From Bog-756 sp963778165 (GTDB lineage Bacteria > Actinomycetota > Acidimicrobiia > Acidimicrobiales > RAAP-2): a stretch of 64,000 nt of DNA. The notes beneath the pieces are model-generated. The model searched no databases and was not told the DNA's origin. It saw only the letters and a list, made by a program, of their open reading frames with translations. Below, in pieces: positions 8,580-17,221 of this stretch. Numbering within the stretch: the first letter of the stretch is position 1; every line of letters begins with the position of its first letter. The stretch spans positions 310,001-374,000 of the forward strand of contig CAVZTE010000007.1 in the NCBI GenBank assembly GCA_963778165.1, read 5' to 3'. The translations under genes were made by a program, and so were the position numbers.

Positions 8580-9164
8580 TCAGTGGTTGCCGGTGGAGGC
8601 CAGGAAGTTGGACAGCAGGGCCGGACCGCTCGGGGTGAGGAGTGACTCCGGGTGGAACTGGACCCCCTCCACCGGCAAGGTGCGGTGGCGCAGGCCCATG
8701 ATGACCCCCTCGGAGGTGGTGGCGGTGACTTCCAGCACGTCCGGCACCGAGCCCGGCTCCACCACCAAGGAGTGGTAGCGGGTGGCGATGAACGGCTCGG
8801 GTAGCCCGGCGAAGAGGGCCCGACCGTCGTGGTGCACCGACGAGGTCTTACCGTGCATGAGGGTGGGGGCGGACACGATCTCGCCCCCGTAGACCTGGCC
8901 GATGACCTGGTGCCCGAGGCATACCCCCAGGATGGGGTACTCCCCGGCCAGCTCGGCCACCACCGCCATGCTGATGCCGGCGTCCTCGGGCCGGCCGGGT
9001 CCCGGTGAGATCAGGATGGCGTCCGGGGAGGCTGCCCTGATCCCCTCGATGTCGATGGTGTCGTTCCGGTGGACGAACGGCTCGGCGCCCAGCTCACCGA
9101 GCTCTTGGACCAGGTTGTAGACGAACGAGTCGTAATTGTCGATGACCAGAACCCGGGTGCCCAT
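8580..9164 (-). CDS. Glutamine amidotransferase, anthranilate/aminodeoxychorismate synthase component II
   Basis: Supplies ammonia from glutamine to chorismate-using synthases (tryptophan or folate route). 194 residues. Class I triad visible: Cys82 in GVCLGHQ, and HPE in VQFHPESLL; oxyanion motif SPGPGRPEDAG. The ATG at 9164 (MGTRVLVIDNYDSF) is preferred to the longer frame because TACCAT lies 9 nt upstream and the family starts here. In mycobacteria the same gene (annotated trpG) sits between pknB and crgA. Which synthase it serves (TrpE or PabB) is not decidable here. Confidence 0.92.
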   Translation of the reverse strand: MGTRVLVIDNYDSFVYNLVQELGELGAEPFVHRNDTIDIEGIRAASPDAILISPGPGRPEDAGISMAVVAELAGEYPILGVCLGHQVIGQVYGGEIVSAPTLMHGKTSSVHHDGRALFAGLPEPFIATRYHSLVVEPGSVPDVLEVTATTSEGVIMGLRHRTLPVEGVQFHPESLLTPSGPALLSNFLASTGNH

Positions 9165-9173
9165 GGTTCGTTG

Positions 9174-9179
9174 ATGGTA
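9174..9179 (-). promoter_or_regulatory. -10 element TACCAT, amidotransferase gene
   Basis: Minus-strand TACCAT, 9 nt before the ATG at 9164; no ribosome-binding site. Confidence 0.45.
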
Positions 9180-9229
9180 CAAGCCGCAGGGCCCGGCAGC
9201 TCCCGGCACCCGGGTGGGTCGTTACTGGC

Positions 9230-9235
9230 TATCCT
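9230..9235 (+). promoter_or_regulatory. -10 element TATCCT, crgA
   Basis: Plus-strand TATCCT, 6 nt before the crgA ATG. Back-to-back with the amidotransferase promoter in a 77-nt gap. Confidence 0.45.
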
Positions 9236-9241
9236 TCGGCC

Positions 9242-9538
9242 ATGGCAACCAAGGCCAAGGCCGGACCGGGGAAAGCACAGAAGAAGGGCCGTTCCTCCGG
9301 CCGGGTCACCACGGCAGGCCAGGTGCAGAGCACCCGGTACACCCCTCCCATCCCGAAGAACGCCAAGACCAGCCCCCGATGGATGGGCCCGCTGATCATC
9401 ATCATGTTCGCCCTCGGGGTACTGGTGGTCATCCTCAACTACGCCGGCCTGCTCCCCGGTGGGGTGAACAACCTGTGGCTGATCGCGGCCATCGGGGCCA
9501 TCTTCATCGGCCTGATCATGGCCACCCGCTACCACTAA
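9242..9538 (+). CDS. crgA: Cell division protein CrgA
   Basis: 98 residues, typical CrgA length: basic N-terminus, the YTPPIP motif near residue 33, then two membrane helices (about 49-66 and 77-93) joined by a short GLLPGGVNN-type loop. In actinobacteria CrgA binds FtsZ, FtsQ and PBPs at the septum. Its position beside the kinase block is conserved. Convergent with the thiolase gene. Confidence 0.93.
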   Translation: MATKAKAGPGKAQKKGRSSGRVTTAGQVQSTRYTPPIPKNAKTSPRWMGPLIIIMFALGVLVVILNYAGLLPGGVNNLWLIAAIGAIFIGLIMATRYH

Positions 9539-9586
9539 CCACCCGGGAGCGCGTGCCCGACCGAGGGCGAGCCCGGCCCCGGCGGA

Positions 9587-9601
9587 GCCTGAAGATCAGG
9601 C
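9587..9601. terminator. Possible hairpin between crgA and thiolase
   Basis: GCCTGA and TCAGGC arms around AGA in the 99-nt gap between convergent genes. Short loop and no T-run. Confidence 0.3.
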
Positions 9602-9637
9602 CCGGCGCCGGAACCGGAACTCCCGGTCGTCCGTCGG

Positions 9638-10819
9638 TCAGCCCAGCCGCTCGATGATGGTGGCGTTGGCCATGCCGCCGCCTTCGCACATGGTCAGGAG
9701 TCCGTAACGGCCCTGGGTACGCTCGAGCTCGTTGAGCAGGGTGGCCATCAGCTTGGCTCCCGAGGCCCCCAAGGGGTGGCCCAGGGCGATGGCCCCGCCG
9801 TTCACGTTGACCTTGTCCATGTCGGCACCGAACTCCTGCTGCCAGGCCAGCACCACGGAGGCGAAGGCCTCATTGATCTCGATCACGTCCATGTCGTCCA
9901 GGGTCAGCTTGGCCTTCTCCAGCACCAGCTTGGTGGCCGGGATGGGCCCGGTGAGCATGGTGATGGGATCGCTGCCGGCCACGGCGAAGCTGTGGAACCG
10001 GGCCCTCGGGGTCAGTCCGAGGTCTGCCGCCTTCTCGTCGCTCATGATCAGCACGCCCGAAGCTCCGTCGGTGATCTGGGACGAGTTGCCCGCCGTGATC
10101 CGGCCGTTCTCCTGGCGGAAGGCCGGCTTGAGGTTGGCCAGGACCTCCACGGAGGAGTCCGGACGGATGCCCTCATCGGTCAGGATCAGCTCGTCGGTGT
10201 CGGCCCGGTCGTCGTCCTTGACCGCCACCGGGATGAGCTCACGCTCGAAGCGACCTTCCGCGGTGGCCTGGGCCGCCCGGTGGTGGGAGCGGACGGCGAA
10301 CTCGTCGAGGGACTCACGGGAGATGTTCCACTGGTCGGCGATCAGCTCGGCTCCCTCACCCTGGCCGACCAGTCCACCCCGCTCGGCGTAGCGTTGCATC
10401 ATCCGGGGCCCGAAGGGATAGCCCAGGTCACGGACGACCGAGGAGCCCATGGGGGTCCGGGTCATGACCTCGACGCCTCCGCCGATCACGATGTCGTAGG
10501 CGCCGGCGATGACCCCCTGGGCTCCGAAGTGCAGGGCCTGCTGGGAGGAGCCGCACTGGCGGTCGATGGTGGTGCCCGGCACCGACTCGGGGAAGCCCGC
10601 GGCCAGCACGGCGTTGCGGGCCACGTTGAGGGACTGCTCACCCACCTGCATCACACAGCCCATGATCACGTCGTCGACCAGGGCCGGGTCGAGGTCGTTG
10701 CGCTCCACCAGGGCCTTCAGGGGCTCGGACCCCAGGTCGGCGGCGTGCCAGTTGCGAAGTTTCCCGTTCCGCTTGCCCCCGGGGGTGCGGACTGCGTCGA
10801 CGATGACGGCGTCGGTCAT
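9638..10819 (-). CDS. Acetyl-CoA acetyltransferase / thiolase
   Basis: Claisen condensation or thiolytic cleavage of acyl-CoA. 393 residues. Nucleophile Cys89 in RQCGSSQQAL, NEAFA motif, HPLGASG His and the C-terminal MCEGGGMAN Cys are all present. The ATG at 10819 is set by a strong GGAAGGAG site 7 nt upstream; the frame is open further but without thiolase homology. Monocistronic, with a sigma70-like promoter and a palindromic operator upstream, suggesting induction by an acyl-CoA or aromatic-CoA ligand through a TetR-type repressor (inference). Could serve beta-oxidation or steroid/lipid degradation. Confidence 0.93.
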   Translation of the reverse strand: MTDAVIVDAVRTPGGKRNGKLRNWHAADLGSEPLKALVERNDLDPALVDDVIMGCVMQVGEQSLNVARNAVLAAGFPESVPGTTIDRQCGSSQQALHFGAQGVIAGAYDIVIGGGVEVMTRTPMGSSVVRDLGYPFGPRMMQRYAERGGLVGQGEGAELIADQWNISRESLDEFAVRSHHRAAQATAEGRFERELIPVAVKDDDRADTDELILTDEGIRPDSSVEVLANLKPAFRQENGRITAGNSSQITDGASGVLIMSDEKAADLGLTPRARFHSFAVAGSDPITMLTGPIPATKLVLEKAKLTLDDMDVIEINEAFASVVLAWQQEFGADMDKVNVNGGAIALGHPLGASGAKLMATLLNELERTQGRYGLLTMCEGGGMANATIIERLG

Positions 10820-10925
10820 GGTTCTCCTTCCGTGGTCCGGCGGAACGGATTCCTGCCGGCCTCGCTCGGTTCGTGGTGGGAACTGCTGGTTTCGATCACT
10901 ACGGATTTCGAACTGCTGCGAGAAA

Positions 10926-10943
10926 CTTGACCGCTCGGTCAAG
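10926..10943. promoter_or_regulatory. Perfect 18-bp palindromic operator, TetR-type
   Basis: CTTGACCG-CT-CGGTCAAG, 8-bp arms and 2-bp centre. It sits just downstream of the thiolase -10 box (about +10 to +27), a roadblock position, in the divergent thiolase/thioesterase gap. GACCGNNCGGTC-like palindromes are typical of TetR-family repressors of fatty-acid or aromatic catabolism. No tetR gene is in the window. Confidence 0.6.
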
Positions 10944-10959
10944 TCGCCCGCCTGAACCG

Positions 10960-10987
10960 ATCGTAGTCGGAACGGAGCGTCCGTCAA
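10960..10987 (-). promoter_or_regulatory. Thiolase promoter TTGACG-N16-TACGAT
   Basis: Minus strand: -35 TTGACG (10987-10982), 16-nt spacer, -10 TACGAT (10965-10960). The leader would be about 130 nt and contain the operator and the AGGAG site. Confidence 0.5.
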
Positions 10988-11053
10988 GTGCCGGCCAGAC
11001 GGCCCGAGCGGGGTCGGGAGGGCCTGGGCGCCGGCCCTGATGCAGCCCGGCGC

Positions 11054-11059
11054 TACGGT
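11054..11059 (+). promoter_or_regulatory. -10 element TACGGT, thioesterase gene
   Basis: Plus-strand TACGGT, 7 nt before the ATG at 11067. Confidence 0.45.
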
Positions 11060-11066
11060 CGGTGGT

Positions 11067-11540
11067 ATGCAGGACAAGGGTCGGATCAAGGACATGGACC
11101 GGTGGCTGGGTGACGGGGGCATGGAGCTCATCGGCACGGTGGGTGGCTCCTTCGACGACTACGGGGTCGACGGGGAGGATCTGGGATGGGTGGCCGGGTC
11201 GTTCCTCCCGGCCCCGGTGGCCGGCAATCCCCACGGGATCGTGCAGGCGGGCGTGCACGGCCTCCTGCTGGACGCCGCCATGAATTTCGCCATCAACTCG
11301 GCCCTGCCCGGCCGCGACCGGACCCGGGCCACCTTGGAGATGAAGATCGAGACCATGCGGCCGGCCCTGGTGGGGGAGCCCTACCGGCTCCGCGGGGAAG
11401 TGGTGAGGATGGCCCGTCAGGTGGCCTATGCCGAGGCCACCGTGCTCGACGGCGAGGATCAGTTGGTCAGCCGGTCGACCGGGACCTTCCTCCTCAAGCG
11501 TTCCGCCGACGACGGGGCACTCCCGCGGGATCGGTCCTGA
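11067..11540 (+). CDS. PaaI-like hotdog-fold thioesterase
   Basis: 157 residues with a hotdog-fold pattern: GNPHGIVQAGVHGLLLDAAMNFAINSAL (helix with the HGG-type active-site surroundings, residues about 52-80), then RATLEMKIETMRPALVG and TGTFLL strands. Likely hydrolyses acyl- or aryl-CoA. Divergent from the thiolase with a shared operator region, consistent with a CoA-ester role. The ATG at 11067 is chosen from the leaderless -10 spacing; a further ATG at 11094 is possible. Substrate unknown. Confidence 0.8.
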   Translation: MQDKGRIKDMDRWLGDGGMELIGTVGGSFDDYGVDGEDLGWVAGSFLPAPVAGNPHGIVQAGVHGLLLDAAMNFAINSALPGRDRTRATLEMKIETMRPALVGEPYRLRGEVVRMARQVAYAEATVLDGEDQLVSRSTGTFLLKRSADDGALPRDRS

Positions 11541-11581
11541 TCCGCCTCTGAGCCTCGCGGCGCCGGCTTGGCGCCGCCACC

Positions 11582-12298
11582 ATGCCACCGGCCCCCGAGG
11601 CCGCTACCCGAAGGCGGGCACCGCCCATGGCCCTCCCCGGATCGAATGGGGTCCCGTGTCTGGTGTGCGGGGGACCGACCCACGCCCGGTTCGCAGTGTG
11701 CTTCTGCTGCCACACCACCGTCCACCAGCTGCGGATGCCCCTGGCGCCGGTGCTGGCCATAGCGGAGTACCGGACCGGCGACGGCCTCCACCGGCGGTTG
11801 CGCGGCTACAAGGACGCACCGGTGGCCGAGGCCCGTCACGTCTACGGCGCAGAGCTGGCCGGGCTGGTCCGGTCGTGGCTGGCCGCCGACCCTGCCCGCC
11901 TGACCCACCGGTTCGGGACCCGTTGGGATGTGGTGGCCACCGTGCCGTCCACCACCCGTCCGGGGGTCGCCCCGACCGAGGTCCTGGTCAACCAGGTCCC
12001 CGATCTGGCCCCGGGGCACCGCAGGCTGCTGGTGCGGGGGCCTGAGCGCACCGACCACCTCCTGGCCGCTCGCCGGGGCTTCGAGGTCCCCCCGGAGGTC
12101 GACCGCTCCTGGCTGCACTCCCGGAGGGTGCTGGTGTTCGACGACAGCGTCACCACCGGCTCCCGGGCCCAGAGCGCGGTGGCCGCCCTCCGCATGGCCG
12201 GGGCCCACGTGGTGGGGGTCCTGGCGGTGGGCCGGGCCGTCGGCGATGCCCCAGCCCATCGAGGGCCGCCGGTGGCCACGCCCTCCGGGCTCGGCTAG
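11582..12298 (+). CDS. ComF-like phosphoribosyltransferase-fold protein
   Basis: 238 residues. The N-terminal CLVCGG...CFCC pairs (about 25-46) look like the zinc ribbon of ComF proteins, and VLVFDDSVTTGSRAQSAVAALR (about 183-204) is the PRPP-binding motif of type I phosphoribosyltransferases. ComF helps natural DNA uptake in competent bacteria, but many actinobacterial homologues have no proven role. No other competence gene is near. The start is uncertain: ATG 11582 or ATG 11627. Confidence 0.7.
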   Translation: MPPAPEAATRRRAPPMALPGSNGVPCLVCGGPTHARFAVCFCCHTTVHQLRMPLAPVLAIAEYRTGDGLHRRLRGYKDAPVAEARHVYGAELAGLVRSWLAADPARLTHRFGTRWDVVATVPSTTRPGVAPTEVLVNQVPDLAPGHRRLLVRGPERTDHLLAARRGFEVPPEVDRSWLHSRRVLVFDDSVTTGSRAQSAVAALRMAGAHVVGVLAVGRAVGDAPAHRGPPVATPSGLG

Positions 12299-12307
12299 AC
12301 CGGGGTC

Positions 12308-13243
12308 ATGCTGCTACGGATCTTCACCGAACCCCAGCAGGGGGCGTCGTACGAACAGCTCCTCGAAGTGGCCCGGACGGCGGAGGCCCAGGGCTTCGAC
12401 GCCTTCTTCCGGAGCGACCACTTCCTGTCCATGGGGACCGACGGGCTGCCCGGCCCCAGCGATGCCTGGGTCACCCTGGCCGCCATCGCCCGCCAGACCG
12501 ACCGGATCCGGCTCGGGACCCTGGTGACGTCGGCCACCTTCCGGCTGCCCGGGCCGCTGGCGGTCACGGTGGCCGGGGTTGACGTCATGAGCGGCGGCCG
12601 GGTGGAACTCGGGCTCGGGGCCGGCTGGTACGAGGCGGAGCACACGGCCTACGGGATCCCCTTCCCGCCGGTGGGTGAGCGCTTCGAACGGCTCGAGGAG
12701 CAGCTGGCCATCGTCACCGGCCTGTGGTCCACCGCCGCCGGTGAGACCTTCGACTTCTCCGGGCGCCACTATCAGCTGGCCGACTGTCCGGCTCTGCCCA
12801 AACCGGTGCAGCTGCCCGGGCCCCCGGTCATCGTGGGAGGAGGCGGGCCCACACGCACCCCGCGCCTGGCCGCCCGCTACGCCTCGGAGTTCAACCGGGC
12901 CTTCCGGCCCCTCGACGAGACCGGAGGGCAGTTCGCCGTGGTGCGGGAAGCTTGTGAGGCCGCCGGTCGGGATCCCGCTTCGATGGCGTTCTCGACCGCC
13001 CAGGTGGTCTGTTGCGGCTCCGACGAGGCAGAGATCGCCAGGCGGGCCGGACGCATCGGTCGATCGGTGGACGAGCTCCGCCAGAGCGGCCTGTGTGGGA
13101 CGCCCGACGAGGTCATCGCCAGGTTGGCCACCTTTGCCGGCGTCGGGGCCTCCCGGGCCTACCTACAGGTCCTCGACCTCGAGGACCTGGACCATCTGGC
13201 CCTACTGGGGGAAGAGGTCCTTCCCCACTGCGCCGCCCTCTGA
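12308..13243 (+). CDS. LLM-class oxidoreductase, probably F420-dependent
   Basis: 311 residues, a single luciferase-like TIM barrel: FDAFFRSDHF near residue 34, TDRIRLGTLVT, GGRVELGLGAGWYEAEH and PVIVGGGGPTRTPRLAA. This pattern matches the F420-binding branch (TIGR03560-like) more than FMN monooxygenases. It would move hydride between F420 and an organic substrate; the substrate is unknown. Ends close to a convergent LLM gene. Confidence 0.85.
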   Translation: MLLRIFTEPQQGASYEQLLEVARTAEAQGFDAFFRSDHFLSMGTDGLPGPSDAWVTLAAIARQTDRIRLGTLVTSATFRLPGPLAVTVAGVDVMSGGRVELGLGAGWYEAEHTAYGIPFPPVGERFERLEEQLAIVTGLWSTAAGETFDFSGRHYQLADCPALPKPVQLPGPPVIVGGGGPTRTPRLAARYASEFNRAFRPLDETGGQFAVVREACEAAGRDPASMAFSTAQVVCCGSDEAEIARRAGRIGRSVDELRQSGLCGTPDEVIARLATFAGVGASRAYLQVLDLEDLDHLALLGEEVLPHCAAL

Positions 13244-13263
13244 GGCTGTACCGCTGACCCCGC

Positions 13264-14289
13264 TCAGGCCGCCGAGCTCGACTCCGGGTCGGCTTGGCCG
13301 GCCAGAGACCACCCTTCGGCCACCAGGGTCAGTGAGGCCAGCCGGGACTCCAGCGAGTGGGCCCGGGTCGACAGCATGAGCTCGTCGGCCCCGGTGCGGC
13401 TCTGCAGGTCCATCAACCCCTGGTGGACGGTGTCCGGGTCGCCGACCAGGTGGCTGGCGGTGGCCGAGTCGACCAGCTCCTGCTCGCCCGGGGTGAACTG
13501 GTAGGCCGCGGCCTCCTCGGGGGTGGCCACCGGTCCGAGGCGCCCGGTCCGGAGCTGCAGGATGGTCAGAGCGGACGGCCCGGCCAACCAACGGGCCTCT
13601 TCGTCACTCGGAGCGCACAGCACCGACACCGCCACCATGGCGTGGGGCTTGTCCAGCAGGATCGAGGGCCGGAACACCGAGCGGTACTGGGCCAGGGCCT
13701 GGTCCACCAGCCCCGGTGCGAAGTGGTAGGCGAACGAGAAGGGCAGCCCCAGTAGCCCGGCCAGCTGGGCGCTGAAGGTGGACGAACCCAGCAGCCACAT
13801 CTCGGGGAGGTAACCGCGGCCGGGCACCGGGGCCGGGGTGGTCGGAGGCCCGTCGCTGTCGATCAGGTACTTGATCAGCTCGACCACATCGTCCGGGAAG
13901 GTGTCGGCGCCCATGTCGGCGGTCCGTCGCAGCGCCATGGCCGTCTTGGGGTCGGTGCCCGGGGCCCGGCCCAGGCCCAGGTCGATGCGACCCGGGTGGA
14001 GGGCCTCCAGGGTCCCGAACTGCTCGGCGATGACCAGCGGAGAATGGTTGGGGAGCATCACCCCGCCGGCGCCCACCCGGATGGTGGAGGTGACGTCAGC
14101 CAGGTGGCTGATGAGCACGGCGGGCGCGGAGCTGGCCACCGACGGCATGCCGTGATGCTCGGCCACCCAGAGGCGCCGGTAGCCCAGCTGCTCGGCCACC
14201 TGGGCCAGGGTGCTGGTATCGGCCAACGCATCGGCGGGAGTGAACCCACGACCCACCGTGGCCAGGTCGAGAACGGAAAGAGGAACCAT
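13264..14289 (-). CDS. LLM-class flavin-dependent oxidoreductase (MsnO8-like)
   Basis: 341 residues. VPLSVLDLATVG start, LWVAEHHGMPSVASSAPAVL, IRVGAGGVMLPNHSPL and EALHPGRIDLGLGRAPG are hallmarks of the bacterial-luciferase-like group that lacks the beta subunit. Usually an FMN-dependent monooxygenase. A possible AGGAA ribosome-binding site lies a few nt before the ATG. Shares these motifs with the gene ending at 30623. Substrate unknown. Confidence 0.86.
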   Translation of the reverse strand: MVPLSVLDLATVGRGFTPADALADTSTLAQVAEQLGYRRLWVAEHHGMPSVASSAPAVLISHLADVTSTIRVGAGGVMLPNHSPLVIAEQFGTLEALHPGRIDLGLGRAPGTDPKTAMALRRTADMGADTFPDDVVELIKYLIDSDGPPTTPAPVPGRGYLPEMWLLGSSTFSAQLAGLLGLPFSFAYHFAPGLVDQALAQYRSVFRPSILLDKPHAMVAVSVLCAPSDEEARWLAGPSALTILQLRTGRLGPVATPEEAAAYQFTPGEQELVDSATASHLVGDPDTVHQGLMDLQSRTGADELMLSTRAHSLESRLASLTLVAEGWSLAGQADPESSSAA

Positions 14290-14358
14290 GCTTCCTGTAA
14301 CGCCGGGTGGGGCCAGGGCCTTCCCGGAGCGGTCCGGGGCAACCCAGAAATCGGAGCG

Positions 14359-14820
14359 TCAGGCCGGTGCCGTCAACTCCTCCAGGCGGGCCAGGGTCTT
14401 GTCCATGCTGGACTTGGTGTGCTCGGCCACCTTGCCCATCTTGAGGAAGGGCCGTTGATGGTCCTCGCTGATGTCCCAGCTCTCGGTGACCCGGGTGCCC
14501 CCGTCGACCGGCTCGAACTCGTAACGCCAGATCCGCCCGCCGATGAAGCCGCCCAGGAAGCCGGGGAGCCGGGTCTGCCAGGCGATCTTCCGGTTCTCCT
14601 CGAATTCGATGACCGTGTTGGCCATCGAATAGCCGATGCCCATGTGCATGGACATGCCGAAGGTGTCTCCGAGCCCCAGGCGGCCGCTCTCGGACTTGAC
14701 CTTCTTGACGGTGCCTGATCCGTCGATGTCGGGGTGGCGGGCCGGGTCGGCCACCAGGTCGAAAATGACTTCGGCCGGAGCGGGGATCGTCCGCTCGGTC
14801 GAGACAACGTAGCCGTCCAT
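14359..14820 (-). CDS. SRPBCC (START-like) family protein
   Basis: 153 residues forming a helix-grip fold: MDGYVVSTERTIPAPAEVIFDLVADPARHPDIDG at the start and TRVTESWDISEDH in the middle, with a long C-terminal helix. Such proteins bind or cyclise hydrophobic ligands (polyketide cyclase/dehydrase family). The ATG at 14820 has GGGGAGGA upstream. Function unknown; it is divergent from a glycosylase gene. Confidence 0.83.
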   Translation of the reverse strand: MDGYVVSTERTIPAPAEVIFDLVADPARHPDIDGSGTVKKVKSESGRLGLGDTFGMSMHMGIGYSMANTVIEFEENRKIAWQTRLPGFLGGFIGGRIWRYEFEPVDGGTRVTESWDISEDHQRPFLKMGKVAEHTKSSMDKTLARLEELTAPA

Positions 14821-14982
14821 GATTCCTCCCCGTGTCGCCGTCGATGGTGGCGGTGCCGGGATCCTACGCCCACTGTGGCGACGACCGTCGGGTCGGTAGC
14901 TACGGCAGGCCGGCGACCACCGACCGGATGGTGGCCGCACGCCCGGATCGTGGCCGGTGCCAGTAGTGGCATCATCGGCGCC

Positions 14983-15612
14983 ATGGCCGCCCGATCCCTC
15001 GACGACGCCACCAGGTCGCTGGCCTCATTGGACCTGGTGCTGGCGTCACTGGTCGAACAGCACGGCCCACCACCCCGGAGGCGCCCGGCGCCGGCTTCGC
15101 AACGCTTCGCGGCCCTGGCCCAGATCATCGTGTTCCAGCAGTTGGCCGGCCGGGCCGCGGCCACCATCCACGGTCGCTTCCAGCTGGCCCTGGGGGGAAC
15201 AGTGACGCCCGAGTCGGTGCTGGCGGCGTCTCCTGAGCTCCTGGCCTCCGCCGGGCTGAGCCGGGCCAAGGCCGCCTCCATCCGGGACCTGGCCGACAAG
15301 GTGATGGCCGGAGAGGTTTCGTTGGAGCGGATCGGACGGCTCTCCGATGACGCCGTGGTGGAACACCTGACCCAGGTCCGCGGCATCGGGCCCTGGACGG
15401 CCCACATGTTCCTGCTCGACACCCTGGGCCGGCTCGACGTCTGGCCCGTGGGGGACTACGGGGTGCGGGCCGGCTACGCCGCCGCCTGGGGTTTGGAGGA
15501 GATCCCCGGCCCGAAGGAGCTCATGATCCTGGGCGAGCGCTTCAGCCCCTACCGGAGTCTGGTGGCCTGGTACTGCTGGAGGGTGGTCGACGACCGGACC
15601 GCCGCCCCCTGA
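14983..15612 (+). CDS. DNA-3-methyladenine glycosylase, AlkA-type HhH-GPD
   Basis: Removes alkylated bases in base-excision repair. 209 residues, lacking the AlkA N-terminal domain. Helix-hairpin-helix VRGIGPWTAHMF (132-143) followed by the catalytic Asp158 in PVGDYGVRAG. QQLAGRAA is the helix preceding the HhH. The ATG at 14983 starts the first conserved helix. Ends 9 nt from the convergent zwf. Confidence 0.88.
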   Translation: MAARSLDDATRSLASLDLVLASLVEQHGPPPRRRPAPASQRFAALAQIIVFQQLAGRAAATIHGRFQLALGGTVTPESVLAASPELLASAGLSRAKAASIRDLADKVMAGEVSLERIGRLSDDAVVEHLTQVRGIGPWTAHMFLLDTLGRLDVWPVGDYGVRAGYAAAWGLEEIPGPKELMILGERFSPYRSLVAWYCWRVVDDRTAAP

Positions 15613-15621
15613 CCGGAGAGG

Positions 15622-17112
15622 TCAGTCGGCGTTGCGCCAGCCCCGTTCGAACGGCAGTCGCCAGGCGTTGGGCTCGATCAGGTCCCGGATGCTCGACGGT
15701 CCCCAGGACCCGGGGGCGTAGCTCTCGACCGGCGGGGGATCCTCGAGCAGCGGGGTCGACAGCTCCCACAGCCGTTCGATGTCCTCCGCCGCGGTGAAGA
15801 GGGTGTGGTCCCCGCTCATGGCGTCGTGGATGAGCCGCTCGTAGGCCTCGAGCACGTCGACCTCGTGGCCGGTCTCGTGCAGGGCGAACTGCAGGCTCAG
15901 CTTGTCCAACTGCATCCCGGGACCGGGCCGCTTCCCGTAGAACGAGAGGGACAGCTTGGACGAGTCGGCCAGGTCGAAGGTCAGGTGGTCGGGCCCGTGG
16001 GCCCCGATGCCCGAGCCGGGCGGGAACATGCTCTTCGGGGGCTCCCGGAAGGCGATGGAGATGATCCTGGCCCCCTGGGCCATGTTCTTGCCGGTCCGCA
16101 GATAGAACGGGACCCCGGCCCACCGCCAGTTGTCGATCTCGCATTTGAGGGCGATGAACGTCTCGGTCTGGGAGTCCTCGGCCACCCCGGGTATCGAGCG
16201 GTAGCCGTCGTACTGACCCCGGACCACGTTGGCCACGTCGATGGGGAGCATCGACCGGAACACCTTGTTCTTCTCCTCGCTGATCGAGCGGGGCTCGAGA
16301 GAGGTCGGAGGCTCCATGGCCATGAAGGCCAGGACCTGGAAGAGGTGGGTGACCACCATGTCGCGGAAGGCCCCGGTGGACTCATAGAAGGCGGCCCGCG
16401 AGTCGACGGACAACGTCTCGGGCACATCGATCTGCACGTGGTCGATGTGGCCCCGGTTCCAGATGGGCTCGAAGAGGCCGTTGGCGAATCGGAAGGCCAG
16501 GATGTTCTGGGCCGCCTCCTTCCCCAAGAAGTGGTCGATCCGGTAGACCTGATCGGGGGAGAAGGTGTCATGGACGGTGTCGTTGAGGGCCTTGGCCGTC
16601 GACAGGTCCGTCCCGAACGGCTTCTCCATGATGATCCGGGACCGCTCGACCAGGCCGGCCCGGTCCAGGCTCTGCACCACGGCCCCGGCGGCTGAAGGGG
16701 GGATGCTCAGGTAGTGGAGCCGGCGGCTCTCGCCGTCCAACCTCCGCTCGGCGCCGGCCACCGCCGCGGCCAACCCGGCCGGCCCGTCGGCTTGCGGGGC
16801 GAAGTGGAGCCGGGACCGGAACGACTCCCAGTGCGACTCGACGATCTCCCGCCGGGCGAACTCCTCACAGGCGTTCAGGGCGAACTGGTGGAACTGGGCT
16901 TCGTCGAGGCCCTCCAGTGACGTGCCGACCACCTGGTAGTCCGGCAGAAGTCCTGCATGGGAGAGCCGCAGGAGGCCGGGGAGGAGCTTTCGCCGGGCCA
17001 GGTCGCCGGTGGCCCCGAACAGGACGATCACGTGGGGCGGGAGCTCCGCCGGCTGCTGGGGCGGGCGCAGCTCCGGATCGTCGATGGTGATGATGTCGGT
17101 GACCGCGCTCAC
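15622..17112 (-). CDS. zwf: Glucose-6-phosphate 1-dehydrogenase
   Basis: First step of the oxidative pentose-phosphate pathway: glucose-6-phosphate to 6-phosphogluconolactone with NADP. 496 residues, normal length. NADP-binding GATGDLARRKLLP (33-45), EKPFG 163-167, active-site signature RIDHFLGKE 191-199. The start is a GTG; a weak GGTGGGTG site precedes it. Not accompanied by tal, tkt, pgl or opcA here. Confidence 0.95.
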   Translation of the reverse strand: MSAVTDIITIDDPELRPPQQPAELPPHVIVLFGATGDLARRKLLPGLLRLSHAGLLPDYQVVGTSLEGLDEAQFHQFALNACEEFARREIVESHWESFRSRLHFAPQADGPAGLAAAVAGAERRLDGESRRLHYLSIPPSAAGAVVQSLDRAGLVERSRIIMEKPFGTDLSTAKALNDTVHDTFSPDQVYRIDHFLGKEAAQNILAFRFANGLFEPIWNRGHIDHVQIDVPETLSVDSRAAFYESTGAFRDMVVTHLFQVLAFMAMEPPTSLEPRSISEEKNKVFRSMLPIDVANVVRGQYDGYRSIPGVAEDSQTETFIALKCEIDNWRWAGVPFYLRTGKNMAQGARIISIAFREPPKSMFPPGSGIGAHGPDHLTFDLADSSKLSLSFYGKRPGPGMQLDKLSLQFALHETGHEVDVLEAYERLIHDAMSGDHTLFTAAEDIERLWELSTPLLEDPPPVESYAPGSWGPSSIRDLIEPNAWRLPFERGWRNAD

Positions 17113-17221
17113 CGGTCACCCACCGGGGGGCGCTGTCCACTCCACATGGTTCGAGACTAACGGGAGCGTGTTTCCGGTCAGTGTCGTGAGTAAAAGAAGC
17201 GTGTAAACGGAACCCGCCCGG

